Made by a program: the position numbers and the translations under genes. A stretch of 64,000 bases of DNA from Providencia alcalifaciens (GTDB lineage Bacteria; Pseudomonadota; Gammaproteobacteria; Enterobacterales; Enterobacteriaceae): positions 2,418,001 through 2,482,000 of the forward strand of contig NZ_CP084296.1 of NCBI RefSeq assembly GCF_020271745.1, given 5' to 3'. This document shows positions 44,732 through 53,902 of this stretch, in pieces. The stretch's first letter is position 1. Every line of letters starts with the position of its first letter. Under the pieces are notes generated by a model, which worked only from the letters and a program-made list of their open reading frames with translations, did no database searches and was not told where the DNA came from.

Positions 44732-45553
44732 TTAAAAAAGTTTTTCCATCTCTTCCGCTCGGTCAATCGCGCTTTGCATAGCATTGGCGACGGTTTGCGG
44801 CAGATGGCCTTGGTAAAATTGCTCTAAAGCCATTGCGGTGGTACCGCCTTTAGAGGTGACTTGCTCACGCAAGGTTGAAAACGGGGTATCCCCTTGTGAT
44901 TTCGCTAACGCCACGGAACCTTCAATAGCATTAAGAACCAATTCGCGGGCTTGTTTTTCATCATAGCCAAGCTGCTCGGCTTTTTGCTGCATGGATTCCA
45001 TGAACAAGAAAAAGTAAGCGGGGGAGCTACCGGTTAACGCAATGATATTGTTGATTTCACTCTCTTTGGCACACCAGGTTGTTGAACCGACGCTTTCCAT
45101 CAATTGTTGAGTAAATTGCTTATCATCTTCAGAAACATTCGATTGGGCAAACAAGCCGCTAACGCCTTTGCCAACCAGTGATGGGGTGTTTGGCATAATG
45201 CGTACTAAACGCAGCGAATGGGCAAAATAGTCATTATAACGAGCCGCAGGAATACCCGCTGCGATGGTTAATATCAGTTTGTTTTCTAAGTTTGTGAGTT
45301 GTTGAAGAGGTTCACAAACGTCTTTCATCATTTGCGGTTTGACGGCCAGAACAATCACGTCCGCTTGCTGGGCAGCGGTGAAATTATCATTGGTGCTAAT
45401 GATACCGTAGTCCTGTGCCATTTTATCGCGGCGTACTGGGGTAGGTGAACAGACGGTGATCATCGATGCAGGATAGCCATGAGCCACAAGACCCGCAATA
45501 ATGGCATTCGCCATATTTCCCGCACCAATAAAGGCAATTTTGCGATGTTGCAT
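44732..45553 (-). CDS. proC: Pyrroline-5-carboxylate reductase
   Basis: 273 residues. NAD(P)-binding IAFIGAGNMANAIIAGL, VLAVKPQMM, RIMPNTPSLVGKGVSGL and the C-terminal dimer domain ALTGSSPAYFFLFMESM with TSKGGTTAMAL. It catalyses the last step of proline synthesis. Its place between yggS and yggT is the common gammaproteobacterial arrangement, unlike E. coli K-12. Confidence 0.97.
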   Translation of the reverse strand: MQHRKIAFIGAGNMANAIIAGLVAHGYPASMITVCSPTPVRRDKMAQDYGIISTNDNFTAAQQADVIVLAVKPQMMKDVCEPLQQLTNLENKLILTIAAGIPAARYNDYFAHSLRLVRIMPNTPSLVGKGVSGLFAQSNVSEDDKQFTQQLMESVGSTTWCAKESEINNIIALTGSSPAYFFLFMESMQQKAEQLGYDEKQARELVLNAIEGSVALAKSQGDTPFSTLREQVTSKGGTTAMALEQFYQGHLPQTVANAMQSAIDRAEEMEKLF

Positions 45554-45569
45554 GTTGTTCTCCTAAAGA

Positions 45570-46262
45570 TTAATTATGGTACTGACGGGCGCCAAAAATG
45601 GCAGTACCGATGCGCACAAGTGTCGATCCGCAGTGGATCGCGGCGCGCATATCGTCGGTCATCCCCATGGATAAGGTATCCACAGTAGGATAGTTGGCTT
45701 TCAATTGCTCGAATGCCTGTTCCATTTGGCGAAACGCCGCGCATTGGCGCTCATAATCGGTTTCTGGGGCTGGAATGGTCATTAACCCACGCAGTACTAA
45801 ATTGGGTAATTGGGCGACTTGGGCAGCAAGTTCATTCACTTCCTCGAGGAGTATTCCCGATTTGCTGTTTTCATCGCTAATATTAATTTGAATCAGCACA
45901 TTTAGTGGCGCTTTATCTTGAGGGCGCTGCTCATTTAAACGTTGAGCGATTTTGGCGCGATCTAAAGTATGGAACCAATCAAAATGTTCTGCCACTAAGC
46001 GGCTTTTATTGGACTGCAGTGGACCAATAAAGTGCCAAACTAAGTCGGTTCTTTCTGCAAAGTGCTGGATTTTCTCCACGCCTTCTTGCACATAGTTTTC
46101 ACCAAATTGGCGTTGACCCGCCTCAATGGCTTCTAGAATGGCTTCACAGGGCTTGGTTTTACTCACAGCTAACAGGGTAATATCTTGAGGAGAGCGCTGA
46201 CACTCGGTTGCAGCAAGATGAATACGCTCAGTGACATCAGATAGGTTTTTTTGAATGGTCAT
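45570..46262 (-). CDS. yggS: PLP homeostasis protein YggS/PipY
   Basis: 230 residues from ATG at 46262. PLP lysine in TLLAVSKTKP, then GQRQFGENYVQEG, WHFIGPLQSNKSRLV and the phosphate-binding LSMGMTDDMRAAI..GSTLVRIGTAIFG. It buffers cellular PLP and affects amino-acid pools. It opens the operon that continues with proC. No pilT gene (yggR) is found upstream, unlike E. coli. Confidence 0.95.
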   Translation of the reverse strand: MTIQKNLSDVTERIHLAATECQRSPQDITLLAVSKTKPCEAILEAIEAGQRQFGENYVQEGVEKIQHFAERTDLVWHFIGPLQSNKSRLVAEHFDWFHTLDRAKIAQRLNEQRPQDKAPLNVLIQINISDENSKSGILLEEVNELAAQVAQLPNLVLRGLMTIPAPETDYERQCAAFRQMEQAFEQLKANYPTVDTLSMGMTDDMRAAIHCGSTLVRIGTAIFGARQYHN

Positions 46263-46390
46263 GTTATTCAATACCGTTTTTCAGTGACATTCGGTGAATA
46301 GTGAGAATTAGCCCTAGTGTAAAACATATTAAGGGCGAACGGCACCTTTGCAGCAACTGAATGGGGAAAATAAACGTAAAGATGTGCTTT

Positions 46391-46810
46391 TTAGTAATTT
46401 TGTTCAAACCAACTTTCTAAAATCACTACCGCAGAGGCGGAATCTACTTTGCCTTTGCTCAATGCGCGATAGCCACCTTGCTCAAACAGCCCCGCTTTGG
46501 CTTCTACAGTAGACAGTCTTTCATCGTGTAGCTTGACTTGCACACCAAAGCGCCCGTGAATGCGATTGGCAAAATTACGTGCTTGGCTAGTGACGAGCTG
46601 CTCAGTGCCATCCATATTTAAAGGAAGCCCGACGATCACCAGCTGCGGCTGCCACTCTTTGAGCAATTTTTCAATTTGTGACCAATCAGGCCTGCCATCG
46701 CTGGCTTTTAATGAGGCTAAAGCGCGGGCGGTACCGGTGATCCCTTGACCGACAGCGACGCCTATACTTTTCGTCCCAAAATCAAACGCTAATAAAGTTC
46801 TAGCTGACAT
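46391..46810 (-). CDS. yqgF: Pre-16S rRNA processing nuclease YqgF/RuvX
   Basis: 139 residues with an RNase H-like fold: [17 protein letters not shown] (catalytic Asp), [27 protein letters not shown] and [14 protein letters not shown]. It trims the 5' end of 16S rRNA precursors. Its ATG overlaps the yqgE stop by one base (TAATG). Confidence 0.96.
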   Translation of the reverse strand: MSARTLLAFDFGTKSIGVAVGQGITGTARALASLKASDGRPDWSQIEKLLKEWQPQLVIVGLPLNMDGTEQLVTSQARNFANRIHGRFGVQVKLHDERLSTVEAKAGLFEQGGYRALSKGKVDSASAVVILESWFEQNY

Positions 46811-47373
46811 TAAGCGTGCCCCGCTTGCATGGAGATATTATGGATGTCGATGCCTAAAAGGTTACCTGCGGCTTTCCAGCGTTCGTTTAATGGCGTATCA
46901 AAAATCAGTTTAGGATCGGCTTTAACGGTCAACCAGCTATTTTCCATGATTTCATTTTCTAACTGCCCCGGCTCCCAGCTTGAATAACCGAGCGTCACTA
47001 AAGAATTCATGGGATGTTGGTCGCTGCCTAATGTTTCTAAAATATCTTTAGAGGTCGTTACCATGACATGGTCATTGAGGCGCAAACTTGCTGCATAACC
47101 CGCAACAGGGGTATGGATAATAAACCCGTGCTCTTCAGAAACAGGTCCACCCGCAATCACCATTTTTTCAAGATTTCGCGCGTTGGTGTTGTCAGACACG
47201 TCAATTTCCAGCTTTTTCAGCATGGTTGCGACAGAAAAATCTTCAATAGGCTTGTTGATCACGAGGCCCATCGCGCCATTTTCATTATGTTCGCAGATAT
47301 ACACCACGGAATGATCAAAATAGGGATCCGTCAGTGAAGGCATGGCAATTAAAAAATGATTCTGTAAGTTCAT
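46810..47373 (-). CDS. yqgE: YqgE/AlgH family protein
   Basis: 187 residues from ATG at 47373: [40 protein letters not shown], then [16 protein letters not shown] and [15 protein letters not shown]. Conserved protein of unknown function. The start at 47382 would add three residues not found in E. coli YqgE. It is coupled to yqgF. Confidence 0.95.
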   Translation of the reverse strand: MNLQNHFLIAMPSLTDPYFDHSVVYICEHNENGAMGLVINKPIEDFSVATMLKKLEIDVSDNTNARNLEKMVIAGGPVSEEHGFIIHTPVAGYAASLRLNDHVMVTTSKDILETLGSDQHPMNSLVTLGYSSWEPGQLENEIMENSWLTVKADPKLIFDTPLNERWKAAGNLLGIDIHNISMQAGHA

Positions 47374-47448
47374 AAATGGCAAGCTCAGGGGTTATGTTCC
47401 TATTCGTTATGATAAAGATAGCTTGTTACTGTGATGGTAAATAACACC

Positions 47449-47475
47449 AAAAGCAACCTCGAAAGGCTGCCTTTT
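47449..47475 (-). terminator. Terminator after gshB
   Basis: AAAAGGCAGCC and GGTTGCTTTT pair (two G-T pairs) around TTTCGA on the minus strand, downstream of the gshB stop. Confidence 0.65.
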
Positions 47476-47515
47476 GAATGATGTGTTTTTATTTACACAC
47501 GATCCTTCATAAAAA

Positions 47516-48463
47516 TTATTTTTTCAGGCGGCGTTCAATCGCATCCATCAACATACCGGTGATGGAGATATCAAATGCAGCTTCAATTTCACGGGCGCAA
47601 GTCGGGCTAGTGACGTTAATTTCAGTTAAGCGGTCACCGATAATATCCAGACCCACGAAAATCAGTCCTTTTTCTTTTAAGGTCGGAGCAACAGCGCGAG
47701 CAATTGCCCAGTCACTTTCTGTTAATGGACGGGCTTCACCGCGACCACCAGCAGCAAGGTTTCCACGGGTTTCCCCTTGTGCTGGAATACGTGCAAGGCA
47801 ATATGGCACAGGTTCACCGTCAACCACCAGCACACGTTTGTCACCTTCTTTAATGGCTGGTAAGAAGTTTTGCGCCATGCAATAACGGGAATTGTGCTCC
47901 GTTAACGTTTCAATAATAACGCCAACGTTCGGGTCTTCTTTCTTCAAACGGAAAATCGACGCACCGCCCATACCGTCTAGCGGTTTAAAAATCACGTCAC
48001 CGTGTTTTTTATGGAATTCACGCAGTTTTTCAGAGCTACGAGTCACTAAGGTATCTGGTGTTAACTCAGGGAACCATGCTGTAAACAGCTTTTCGTTACA
48101 GTCACGTAGGCTTTGTGGCTTGTTGACAATTAAGCTACCCGCTTGTTCTGCGCGCTCAAGAATGTAAGTCGCGTAAATATATTCAGTATCAAATGGCGGG
48201 TCTTTACGCATTAAAATGGCATCAAGGTCGCTCAGGGCGATGTCTTGTTCTGAGTGGAACTCATACCATTTGGTTGGGTTCTCTTCGACCGTCACAATTT
48301 TTGTGGTTGCACGGGCTTCGCCTTGGTGCAGGTACAGGTCGTTCATCTCCATATAATGGATTTCATAACCGCGGCGTGCAGCTTCCAGCATCATTGCAAA
48401 ACTGGTGTCTTTTTTGATTTTAATGGATGAAATAGGATCCATTACTATGCCGAGCTTGATCAT
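47516..48463 (-). CDS. gshB: Glutathione synthetase
   Basis: 315 residues, ATP-grasp ligase joining gamma-glutamylcysteine and glycine. MIKLGIVMDPISSIKIKKDTSFAMMLEA, DAILMRKDPPFDTEYIYATYILE, VIFKPLDGMGGASIFR and LIFVGLDIIGDRLTEINVTSPT are family hallmarks. It lies 9 bases after rsmE. Confidence 0.97.
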   Translation of the reverse strand: MIKLGIVMDPISSIKIKKDTSFAMMLEAARRGYEIHYMEMNDLYLHQGEARATTKIVTVEENPTKWYEFHSEQDIALSDLDAILMRKDPPFDTEYIYATYILERAEQAGSLIVNKPQSLRDCNEKLFTAWFPELTPDTLVTRSSEKLREFHKKHGDVIFKPLDGMGGASIFRLKKEDPNVGVIIETLTEHNSRYCMAQNFLPAIKEGDKRVLVVDGEPVPYCLARIPAQGETRGNLAAGGRGEARPLTESDWAIARAVAPTLKEKGLIFVGLDIIGDRLTEINVTSPTCAREIEAAFDISITGMLMDAIERRLKK

Positions 48464-48472
48464 TTTATCTCC

Positions 48473-49204
48473 TTAACCCAAGTCACCTAAACGCACTTGT
48501 AATGCCGTTATAGCGGTTAGCGCGGTCGTTTCTGTTCGTAATACTCGTGGCCCTAACAGGATATCAGTAAATTGATAATTGGCTGTCATGGCAATTTCGT
48601 CAGCAGATAAGCCACCTTCTGGGCCTATCAGCAACCTTACATGCTTTAAATCAGCGGGAAGCGTGTTGATGCTCTCGCTTGCCCGTGGGTGTAAATTAAT
48701 TTTAAACGCACCGTCATTTTCTGCGCACCATGCTTCAAGGGATTGAACGGGGCGAATTACAGGGACGCGGTTGCGACCACTTTGCTCACAGGCGGCAATG
48801 GCAATTTTTTGCCACTGCTGCAATTTTTTCTCTAAACGCTCGCCATCAAGGCGTATGCCACAACGTTCTGAAAGTAGTGGCGTGATTGTGTTGACACCAA
48901 GTTCAACGGATTTTTGAATGGTGAATTCCATTTTTTCACCGCGGGACATCACTTGCCCAAGGTGGATATCTAATGGGGATTCACGGTCATCCAATGTGCT
49001 GTCTTGGATAGTCACAAACACATTTTTTTTCGTTGCCTCGGTAATTTCAGCGTGGAATGTGTGATTGCTTCCATCAAACAATTCTAGCTGCTGTCCGGCT
49101 GTCATGCGAAGAACTCGACCCACATGGTTGGCTGCATCATCACAAAGCGAAATGGTGGTATTAATTTGGAGTGGCTCTGGGTGATAAATGCGTGGAACGC
49201 GCAT
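48473..49204 (-). CDS. rsmE: 16S rRNA (uracil1498-N3)-methyltransferase
   Basis: 243 residues with the SPOUT knot: [16 protein letters not shown] and [18 protein letters not shown] near the C-terminus, and an N-terminal PUA-like domain ([19 protein letters not shown]). Upstream member of the rsmE-gshB pair, as in E. coli. Confidence 0.97.
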   Translation of the reverse strand: MRVPRIYHPEPLQINTTISLCDDAANHVGRVLRMTAGQQLELFDGSNHTFHAEITEATKKNVFVTIQDSTLDDRESPLDIHLGQVMSRGEKMEFTIQKSVELGVNTITPLLSERCGIRLDGERLEKKLQQWQKIAIAACEQSGRNRVPVIRPVQSLEAWCAENDGAFKINLHPRASESINTLPADLKHVRLLIGPEGGLSADEIAMTANYQFTDILLGPRVLRTETTALTAITALQVRLGDLG

Positions 49205-49494
49205 GATTTTTCCTTAGTCCATAGTTTAGATAATAGATGCAAGATAACTGATGCTGGATATGGGGGCAAAATCTCGAAAAACAAGAGGACGGACTGAGTT
49301 TATAACTAAAAAGAGGGATTTTTTAGCTCGTCTGTGCCTTGCATTTCACACTCTCATATCGACGCTAAATTTGTCGATAAAACCGACCCAAAACCACGAA
49401 ATTATAGTGTTGGTTTCTGCATCCAGCGCCGTATAGTAAGCCCTGTCTTTATCCAGTAAACCCATCTTTACCACTCATGGAAAAGGAGAACACC
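49205..49494. other. Intergenic region, no gene
   Basis: About 290 bases between divergent rsmE and the prepilin peptidase gene. A 61-codon frame at 49251 lacks a ribosome site and any recognisable domain and is not called. Promoters for both flanks presumably lie here. Confidence 0.5.
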
Positions 49495-50172
49495 ATGATT
49501 GATGCCGTAAATGGATTTTTAATACCTATATTGCTAATCACACTATTGTCCCTCTTGTCAGCGTGGCTGACAACTCAGTTACTGAGACAAATTCCTGAAC
49601 GCTATTTTGATTTTCCAAGCATAGTTATCGGTTTCCACTGGACATGGGCGGGATATTGGGTGTTAGGAACGGTGATTGCGCTCTTTGGTTATGCTCCTTC
49701 CGTTCTCGCTTTATTATTTCTGTTTTTTAATTTGGTTATTCCGTTAGGTTTAATCGATCTCAAAACAGGCTATTTACCAAATGTCCTCAATTATCCTTTA
49801 CTAGTTTTTGGTCTGCTATTTCAGTGGATAATGCCAGCGGGAAATCTGTTATCCGCCATTTACGCACTGATATTTAGCTATGTTGGGCTGGTAGTTATTA
49901 CTACGTTGGTGGAAAAAATTCGTCGGCGGCCGCAAATGGGGGGAGGGGATCTTAAACTGATCGCGGCTTGTGCAACTTGGCTCGGTGTTTTTTATCTTCC
50001 CTATTTTTTGGTGCTTGCAGCAAGTTTAGGTTTACTGCATTTTCTTTGGCGCGCATGGGGAGAAAAACAGAAATGGCGAGGCAAACAGAAATTAATGCAG
50101 AGTATTCCGTTTGGTCCCGCCATTATTTGCAGTGCCAGTTTTTGGCTGCTGCTTAGCTTGCATTCTAATTAG
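49495..50172 (+). CDS. Prepilin peptidase (A24 family)
   Basis: 225 residues with about seven membrane helices. The two catalytic aspartates are in LIDLKTGYLPNVLNYPLL and MGGGDLKLIAACATWLG (GxGDxK-type motif). The N-terminal zinc/methyltransferase domain seen in PilD is absent. It would cut type IV prepilin or pseudopilin leaders at the inner membrane. AAGGAG stands before ATG 49495. No pilin or secretion gene is nearby. It converges with the DsbA-like gene with an 8-base overlap. Confidence 0.87.
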   Translation: MIDAVNGFLIPILLITLLSLLSAWLTTQLLRQIPERYFDFPSIVIGFHWTWAGYWVLGTVIALFGYAPSVLALLFLFFNLVIPLGLIDLKTGYLPNVLNYPLLVFGLLFQWIMPAGNLLSAIYALIFSYVGLVVITTLVEKIRRRPQMGGGDLKLIAACATWLGVFYLPYFLVLAASLGLLHFLWRAWGEKQKWRGKQKLMQSIPFGPAIICSASFWLLLSLHSN

Positions 50173-50809
50173 CGGCTTTCACCAGTGAGTCTAAAAATTG
50201 CTGCCATTTTTCTGGCTCGCCAAGGTAGTTTTGCAGTGGGACTCGTAACCATTTTCCTTGCTGTTCGATTAACAAGGTTGGAAAGCCAGATGCACCGGAT
50301 TGGCCGAGCAATTGTTTACTTTGGGCAATGTGTGAGTCCGTTTCAGTTTGTGCACATTCGGCATAATCTTTTTGGAATTGATCGATATTTAAGCCAATTT
50401 CTTGCGCCACTTCCGTTAAGATTTCGGGCTGCTTAATCTGGCGACCTGAAACGTAGTGGGCTTTTTGCAACGCTTTGAGCATTTCAACGCCTTTGCCCTG
50501 TTTTGTTGCGGCCAAAATGGCGGTTTGTGGCGGCGCAGAATCCATCACCACATTGGGTTGGTGCAGCATGGTGATGTAGTCATCACCAAAAACTTGACCC
50601 GTCATTGCGGCAATGCGTTTATCTGATTGCAAAATATATTGACGGAATTGGTCATCAAGATGCAGGCGTGCATTGCCGGCTAACATTCCACCACCATGTA
50701 ATTCTAGGTGAATATTTGAGTGATTAGCAGCGATGGCGATTAACGGTGCAGCGGCATAACACCAGCCACAGTAAGGGTCATAAATATAATGTAGGGTAAT
50801 TGTGTTCAT
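50165..50809 (-). CDS. DsbA-family thiol oxidoreductase-like protein
   Basis: 214 residues. The redox motif is YIYDPYCGWCYAAAPLI (C-G-W-C) near residue 14. A helical insert and the cis-Pro-bearing SGASGFPTLLIEQQGKW follow. No signal peptide, so it is cytoplasmic, as in the YuxN/FrnE-like DsbA branch. The physiological substrate is unknown. Confidence 0.85.
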   Translation of the reverse strand: MNTITLHYIYDPYCGWCYAAAPLIAIAANHSNIHLELHGGGMLAGNARLHLDDQFRQYILQSDKRIAAMTGQVFGDDYITMLHQPNVVMDSAPPQTAILAATKQGKGVEMLKALQKAHYVSGRQIKQPEILTEVAQEIGLNIDQFQKDYAECAQTETDSHIAQSKQLLGQSGASGFPTLLIEQQGKWLRVPLQNYLGEPEKWQQFLDSLVKAAN

Positions 50810-50951
50810 GGTTTTTATTCTCTCGAATTATTTGTTTTATCATTCTATTCAATTTACTGAAAAGCAAGCTAATGAAAAACAGGGAACTGACGGAAAATAG
50901 CGAGCTAATAAACGCTATCTCCGTCACAATTGGTCTTAGCTGATTAGTGAC

Positions 50952-51824
50952 TTATTGCGGCCACTGCATTTCGCCTTTTACCACTTTAGCGCCTAATTCT
51001 AAGCTGGATTTGTCATCCAAGCTTGGGTAGCGAGCTTCCATTTTCTTGATAAGTTCTGCGGAATCTTTACTTTGGCTGTTAGCTTTTTCAAAGTCCGTTA
51101 AATATTTTTGGGTAAAAGTCACACTCGCCAGATCCATTTTTGATTTCCCCGTAAAGTGCCCCGGAACAACCACGCTTGGTTTCAGTGCTTTGATGCTTTC
51201 TAACGTTTGTTGCCAACCTTGGCGGGATTGCTTGGTTTGTGTGTCGGCAACCCAAACGTGGATATTGTCAGAAACAACAACACCCCCGACAACCGCTTTG
51301 AGTGAAGGCACCCAAACGTAGCTTCTGTCAGGTGATGCGCCATCTAACCCTTTAATTTCTAAGATTTCACCATCCACAGTGAAGTGATTGGTTTTGATAA
51401 CTTCAGGCACCACAATTTTGCTTGGTGCTTCATTTTTTAAGATGCCACCCCAGTAAGCCAGTTTGCCATCTTTAGTGGCGTTAATCGCATCAACGGTTTG
51501 TTGAGTCGCAACCACTTTGGCATCAGGGAAAGCTTTAGTCAGCGTTTCTAAACCAAAATAGTAGTCTGGGTCTGAGTGACTGATATAAATGGTGGTCAGC
51601 TTTTTATCCAGCTTTTTGATTTTATTGACCAGCTGCTGGGCATCATTGTTTTGGAACTGTGCATCAATCAAAACCACTTCTTTATCGCCGCTGATAATTT
51701 CAGAAGAGACTGGAAACACGCTGTTATTGCCTGGATTATAGACATCTAAGGTTAAGTCAGCTGCCTGAGCAAAGTGAGTGACAGTCGCAAACGCGGTCGC
51801 AGTGAATACAGTCGATAATTTCAT
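50952..51824 (-). CDS. Periplasmic MBL-fold hydrolase with altered metal motif
   Basis: 290 residues with a signal peptide ending AQA. Metallo-beta-lactamase fold: VVLIDAQFQNND, TTIYISHSDPDYYFGLETL, VVPGHF. In place of the usual H-x-H-x-D-H it has H-S-D-P-D-Y, so one metal-ligand His is Asp and the last His is Tyr. A later SPDRSYVWVPSLKAVVGGVVVSD holds the conserved Asp position. It may bind one metal or use another chemistry. The gene is divergent from a LysR regulator 125 bases away, which probably controls it. Confidence 0.8.
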   Translation of the reverse strand: MKLSTVFTATAFATVTHFAQAADLTLDVYNPGNNSVFPVSSEIISGDKEVVLIDAQFQNNDAQQLVNKIKKLDKKLTTIYISHSDPDYYFGLETLTKAFPDAKVVATQQTVDAINATKDGKLAYWGGILKNEAPSKIVVPEVIKTNHFTVDGEILEIKGLDGASPDRSYVWVPSLKAVVGGVVVSDNIHVWVADTQTKQSRQGWQQTLESIKALKPSVVVPGHFTGKSKMDLASVTFTQKYLTDFEKANSQSKDSAELIKKMEARYPSLDDKSSLELGAKVVKGEMQWPQ

Positions 51825-51949
51825 TTTTCTATCCTAATGTTAAGTCATGTTGTGTGCCTGATTTGGCTTGGTATGTATATTAAATTGCAATTAAGGTGAG
51901 AAAAACGTCATAATCAGGTCTTGTTTGTTGCATAAATCGGTCAAATGAT

Positions 51950-52864
51950 ATGGATAGACTCAAAGCGGTGCAGGTGTTTATTACTATTGTTGAGCAAGGG
52001 AGTTTGAGCGGAGCCGCGGATAAACTGGATATGTCCCGTGCGATGGTGACGCGTTATTTGGCAGAAATGGAACAGTGGGCAGGAGTACGCTTGCTTAACC
52101 GTACCACGCGGCGCTTAAGTTTAACGTCAGCGGGGGAAGGGGTTTATCAGCAATCATTACAGTTGAACGCACTCTCTTTAAGCGTTCCGGTTGAGCAAAA
52201 ACATGATACGAAAGAGTTAGCTGGCTTGGTACGCATTAGTTGCTCCCAATCCATCGCCCAAAGTGCATTGTCTCTAGCGATTTCTGAATTCTTGCAAACT
52301 TATCCTAATATGATGATTGATATGCAGATCTCGAATAAATCGGTGAATTTAATTGAAGAACGCATCGATCTGGCTATCCGTATCACCAATCAGTTAGAAC
52401 CGAATTTAATTGCCAAGCCGCTATCAACCTGTCATTCCGTGATTTGCGCTTCACCGAAGTATCTAAAAGGCAAAAATTTGCCTACCAAACCCGAAGATTT
52501 GGCGCTGATGGAGTGCCTAACTTACAGCTTTTTTGGGCGTAGCATGTGGAGTTTTGAAAAAGCAGGGGAAACTTCGACGGTGCTGGTGGATGGGCGTTTG
52601 AGTGCCAATGAATCTGTATTTTTAATGGAAGCGACATTAAATGGTGCGGGCATTGCCATGCAGCCTTACTATTCGGTGGCGAGCTATTTGCAATCGGGGG
52701 AATTGATTCAGTTGCTACCGGATTACACGCCGATGCCCCTTGGCATTTATGGGGTCTATACCAGTCGGCAGCATATGCCAATGCCACTACGTGCCGTGAT
52801 CGACTTCCTTGCCAACTGGTTTAAAACCTCCCCTTACTGGCTCTCATTGATGTCGCAGCGCTAA
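51950..52864 (+). CDS. LysR-family transcriptional regulator
   Basis: 304 residues. N-terminal winged helix-turn-helix (RLKAVQVFITIVEQGSLSGAADKLDMSRAMVTRYLAEME, then LLNRTTRRLSLTSAGE), followed by the periplasmic-binding-like effector domain. It resembles the CrgA/DmlR branch, which often controls a divergent gene, here the MBL-fold protein. Its 3' end overlaps the convergent lysR gene by 21 bases. Confidence 0.92.
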   Translation: MDRLKAVQVFITIVEQGSLSGAADKLDMSRAMVTRYLAEMEQWAGVRLLNRTTRRLSLTSAGEGVYQQSLQLNALSLSVPVEQKHDTKELAGLVRISCSQSIAQSALSLAISEFLQTYPNMMIDMQISNKSVNLIEERIDLAIRITNQLEPNLIAKPLSTCHSVICASPKYLKGKNLPTKPEDLALMECLTYSFFGRSMWSFEKAGETSTVLVDGRLSANESVFLMEATLNGAGIAMQPYYSVASYLQSGELIQLLPDYTPMPLGIYGVYTSRQHMPMPLRAVIDFLANWFKTSPYWLSLMSQR

Positions 52865-53779
52865 AGCGAGGTCATGCTCAATTTGTGTAAAGGTACGTTG
52901 CAAATGCTCAGTGAAAATATGGGTAATCTGAGATGATGGGCGATGATTCGGCGTAATTAAGCTGACGGTAAATGGGATAGAAAAACTGAGTGGGCGGATC
53001 ACCAGTTTACCTGCTGATTGCTGATAAAAATCCAATGCAGTCAGCGGGTTGACGATAGAAACACCAATTCCTTTCAAGGTCATGGCGCAAATAGAAGAAG
53101 CGGAGTGGGTTTCCATCACCATTTTTCGCGCCACTTGATGTTCGGCAAAGGTGGTATCAATGAGTTGCCGATAACTATCCGTGAGAGAGAGGCTAATAAA
53201 ACGTTGTTGATGAAAATCTTGTGGAGTGAGGACCTTTTTCTGCTCGAAAGGGTGCCCAACCGGCAGCACACACACCTCATTTAAGGAGCCTAAAGTCAGT
53301 TGTTCTGTGCCCGGCGGGGTTTGTAAGTGCTCAGTTAGCCCCACATCATAACGCTGGGCGGATAGCCACTCTTCTAACACGGGGGACTCTTGCGGGATCA
53401 CCGTTAAGTTCACCTCGGGGTAATTTTCCATAAAAGCTTGGCAAACTTGGGGCAGCAAAGATTGTGCGAAAGCAGGTAAGCAGGCAATGGAAATTTGAGC
53501 GTGTTCAAAGCGGCGAATAGTTTCTGCTGAATTGCGAATACGCTCTAAACCATAGTAGGAGTGCTCTACTTCTTCATGAAAGCGCAAGCCTTGGGCTGTT
53601 GGGTGTAGGCGACCTTTGACTCTATCAAATAATTTAAACTGCAATAAATGTTCGAGTCGTGCAAGTTCTCGGCTAATGGTTGGTTGGGAGGTATTTAGCA
53701 ATGCTGCCGCTTCTGTGAGGTTGGGGGTGGTCATTACTGCACGAAAAATTTCGATATGTCGCCAAGAAATTGCCTGCAT
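52844..53779 (-). CDS. lysR: LysR, activator of lysA
   Basis: 311 residues, close to E. coli LysR by memory: LRHIEIF-like start (WRHIEIFRAVMT), LTEAAALLNTSQPTISRELARLE, PQESPVLEEWLSAQRYDVGLTE and HSASSICAM. It activates lysA when diaminopimelate is high and lysine low. It is divergent from lysA with about 120 bases between, the classical arrangement. Confidence 0.95.
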   Translation of the reverse strand: MQAISWRHIEIFRAVMTTPNLTEAAALLNTSQPTISRELARLEHLLQFKLFDRVKGRLHPTAQGLRFHEEVEHSYYGLERIRNSAETIRRFEHAQISIACLPAFAQSLLPQVCQAFMENYPEVNLTVIPQESPVLEEWLSAQRYDVGLTEHLQTPPGTEQLTLGSLNEVCVLPVGHPFEQKKVLTPQDFHQQRFISLSLTDSYRQLIDTTFAEHQVARKMVMETHSASSICAMTLKGIGVSIVNPLTALDFYQQSAGKLVIRPLSFSIPFTVSLITPNHRPSSQITHIFTEHLQRTFTQIEHDLALALRHQ

Positions 53780-53902
53780 GATTACTCCTTTCGTATTTAT
53801 ATATCAAATATGAATAAACTCTAGCAAAAAGGATATTTTTTTTCCCGTCTTATTCGTCTAATAATCGAACTGACTATAATAAAACTTGCCAACGAGGTTT
53901 TG

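Noticed and set aside
49251..49436. 61-codon frame upstream of the prepilin peptidase
   Set aside because: Starts near the rsmE promoter region, has no ribosome site and no known domain.
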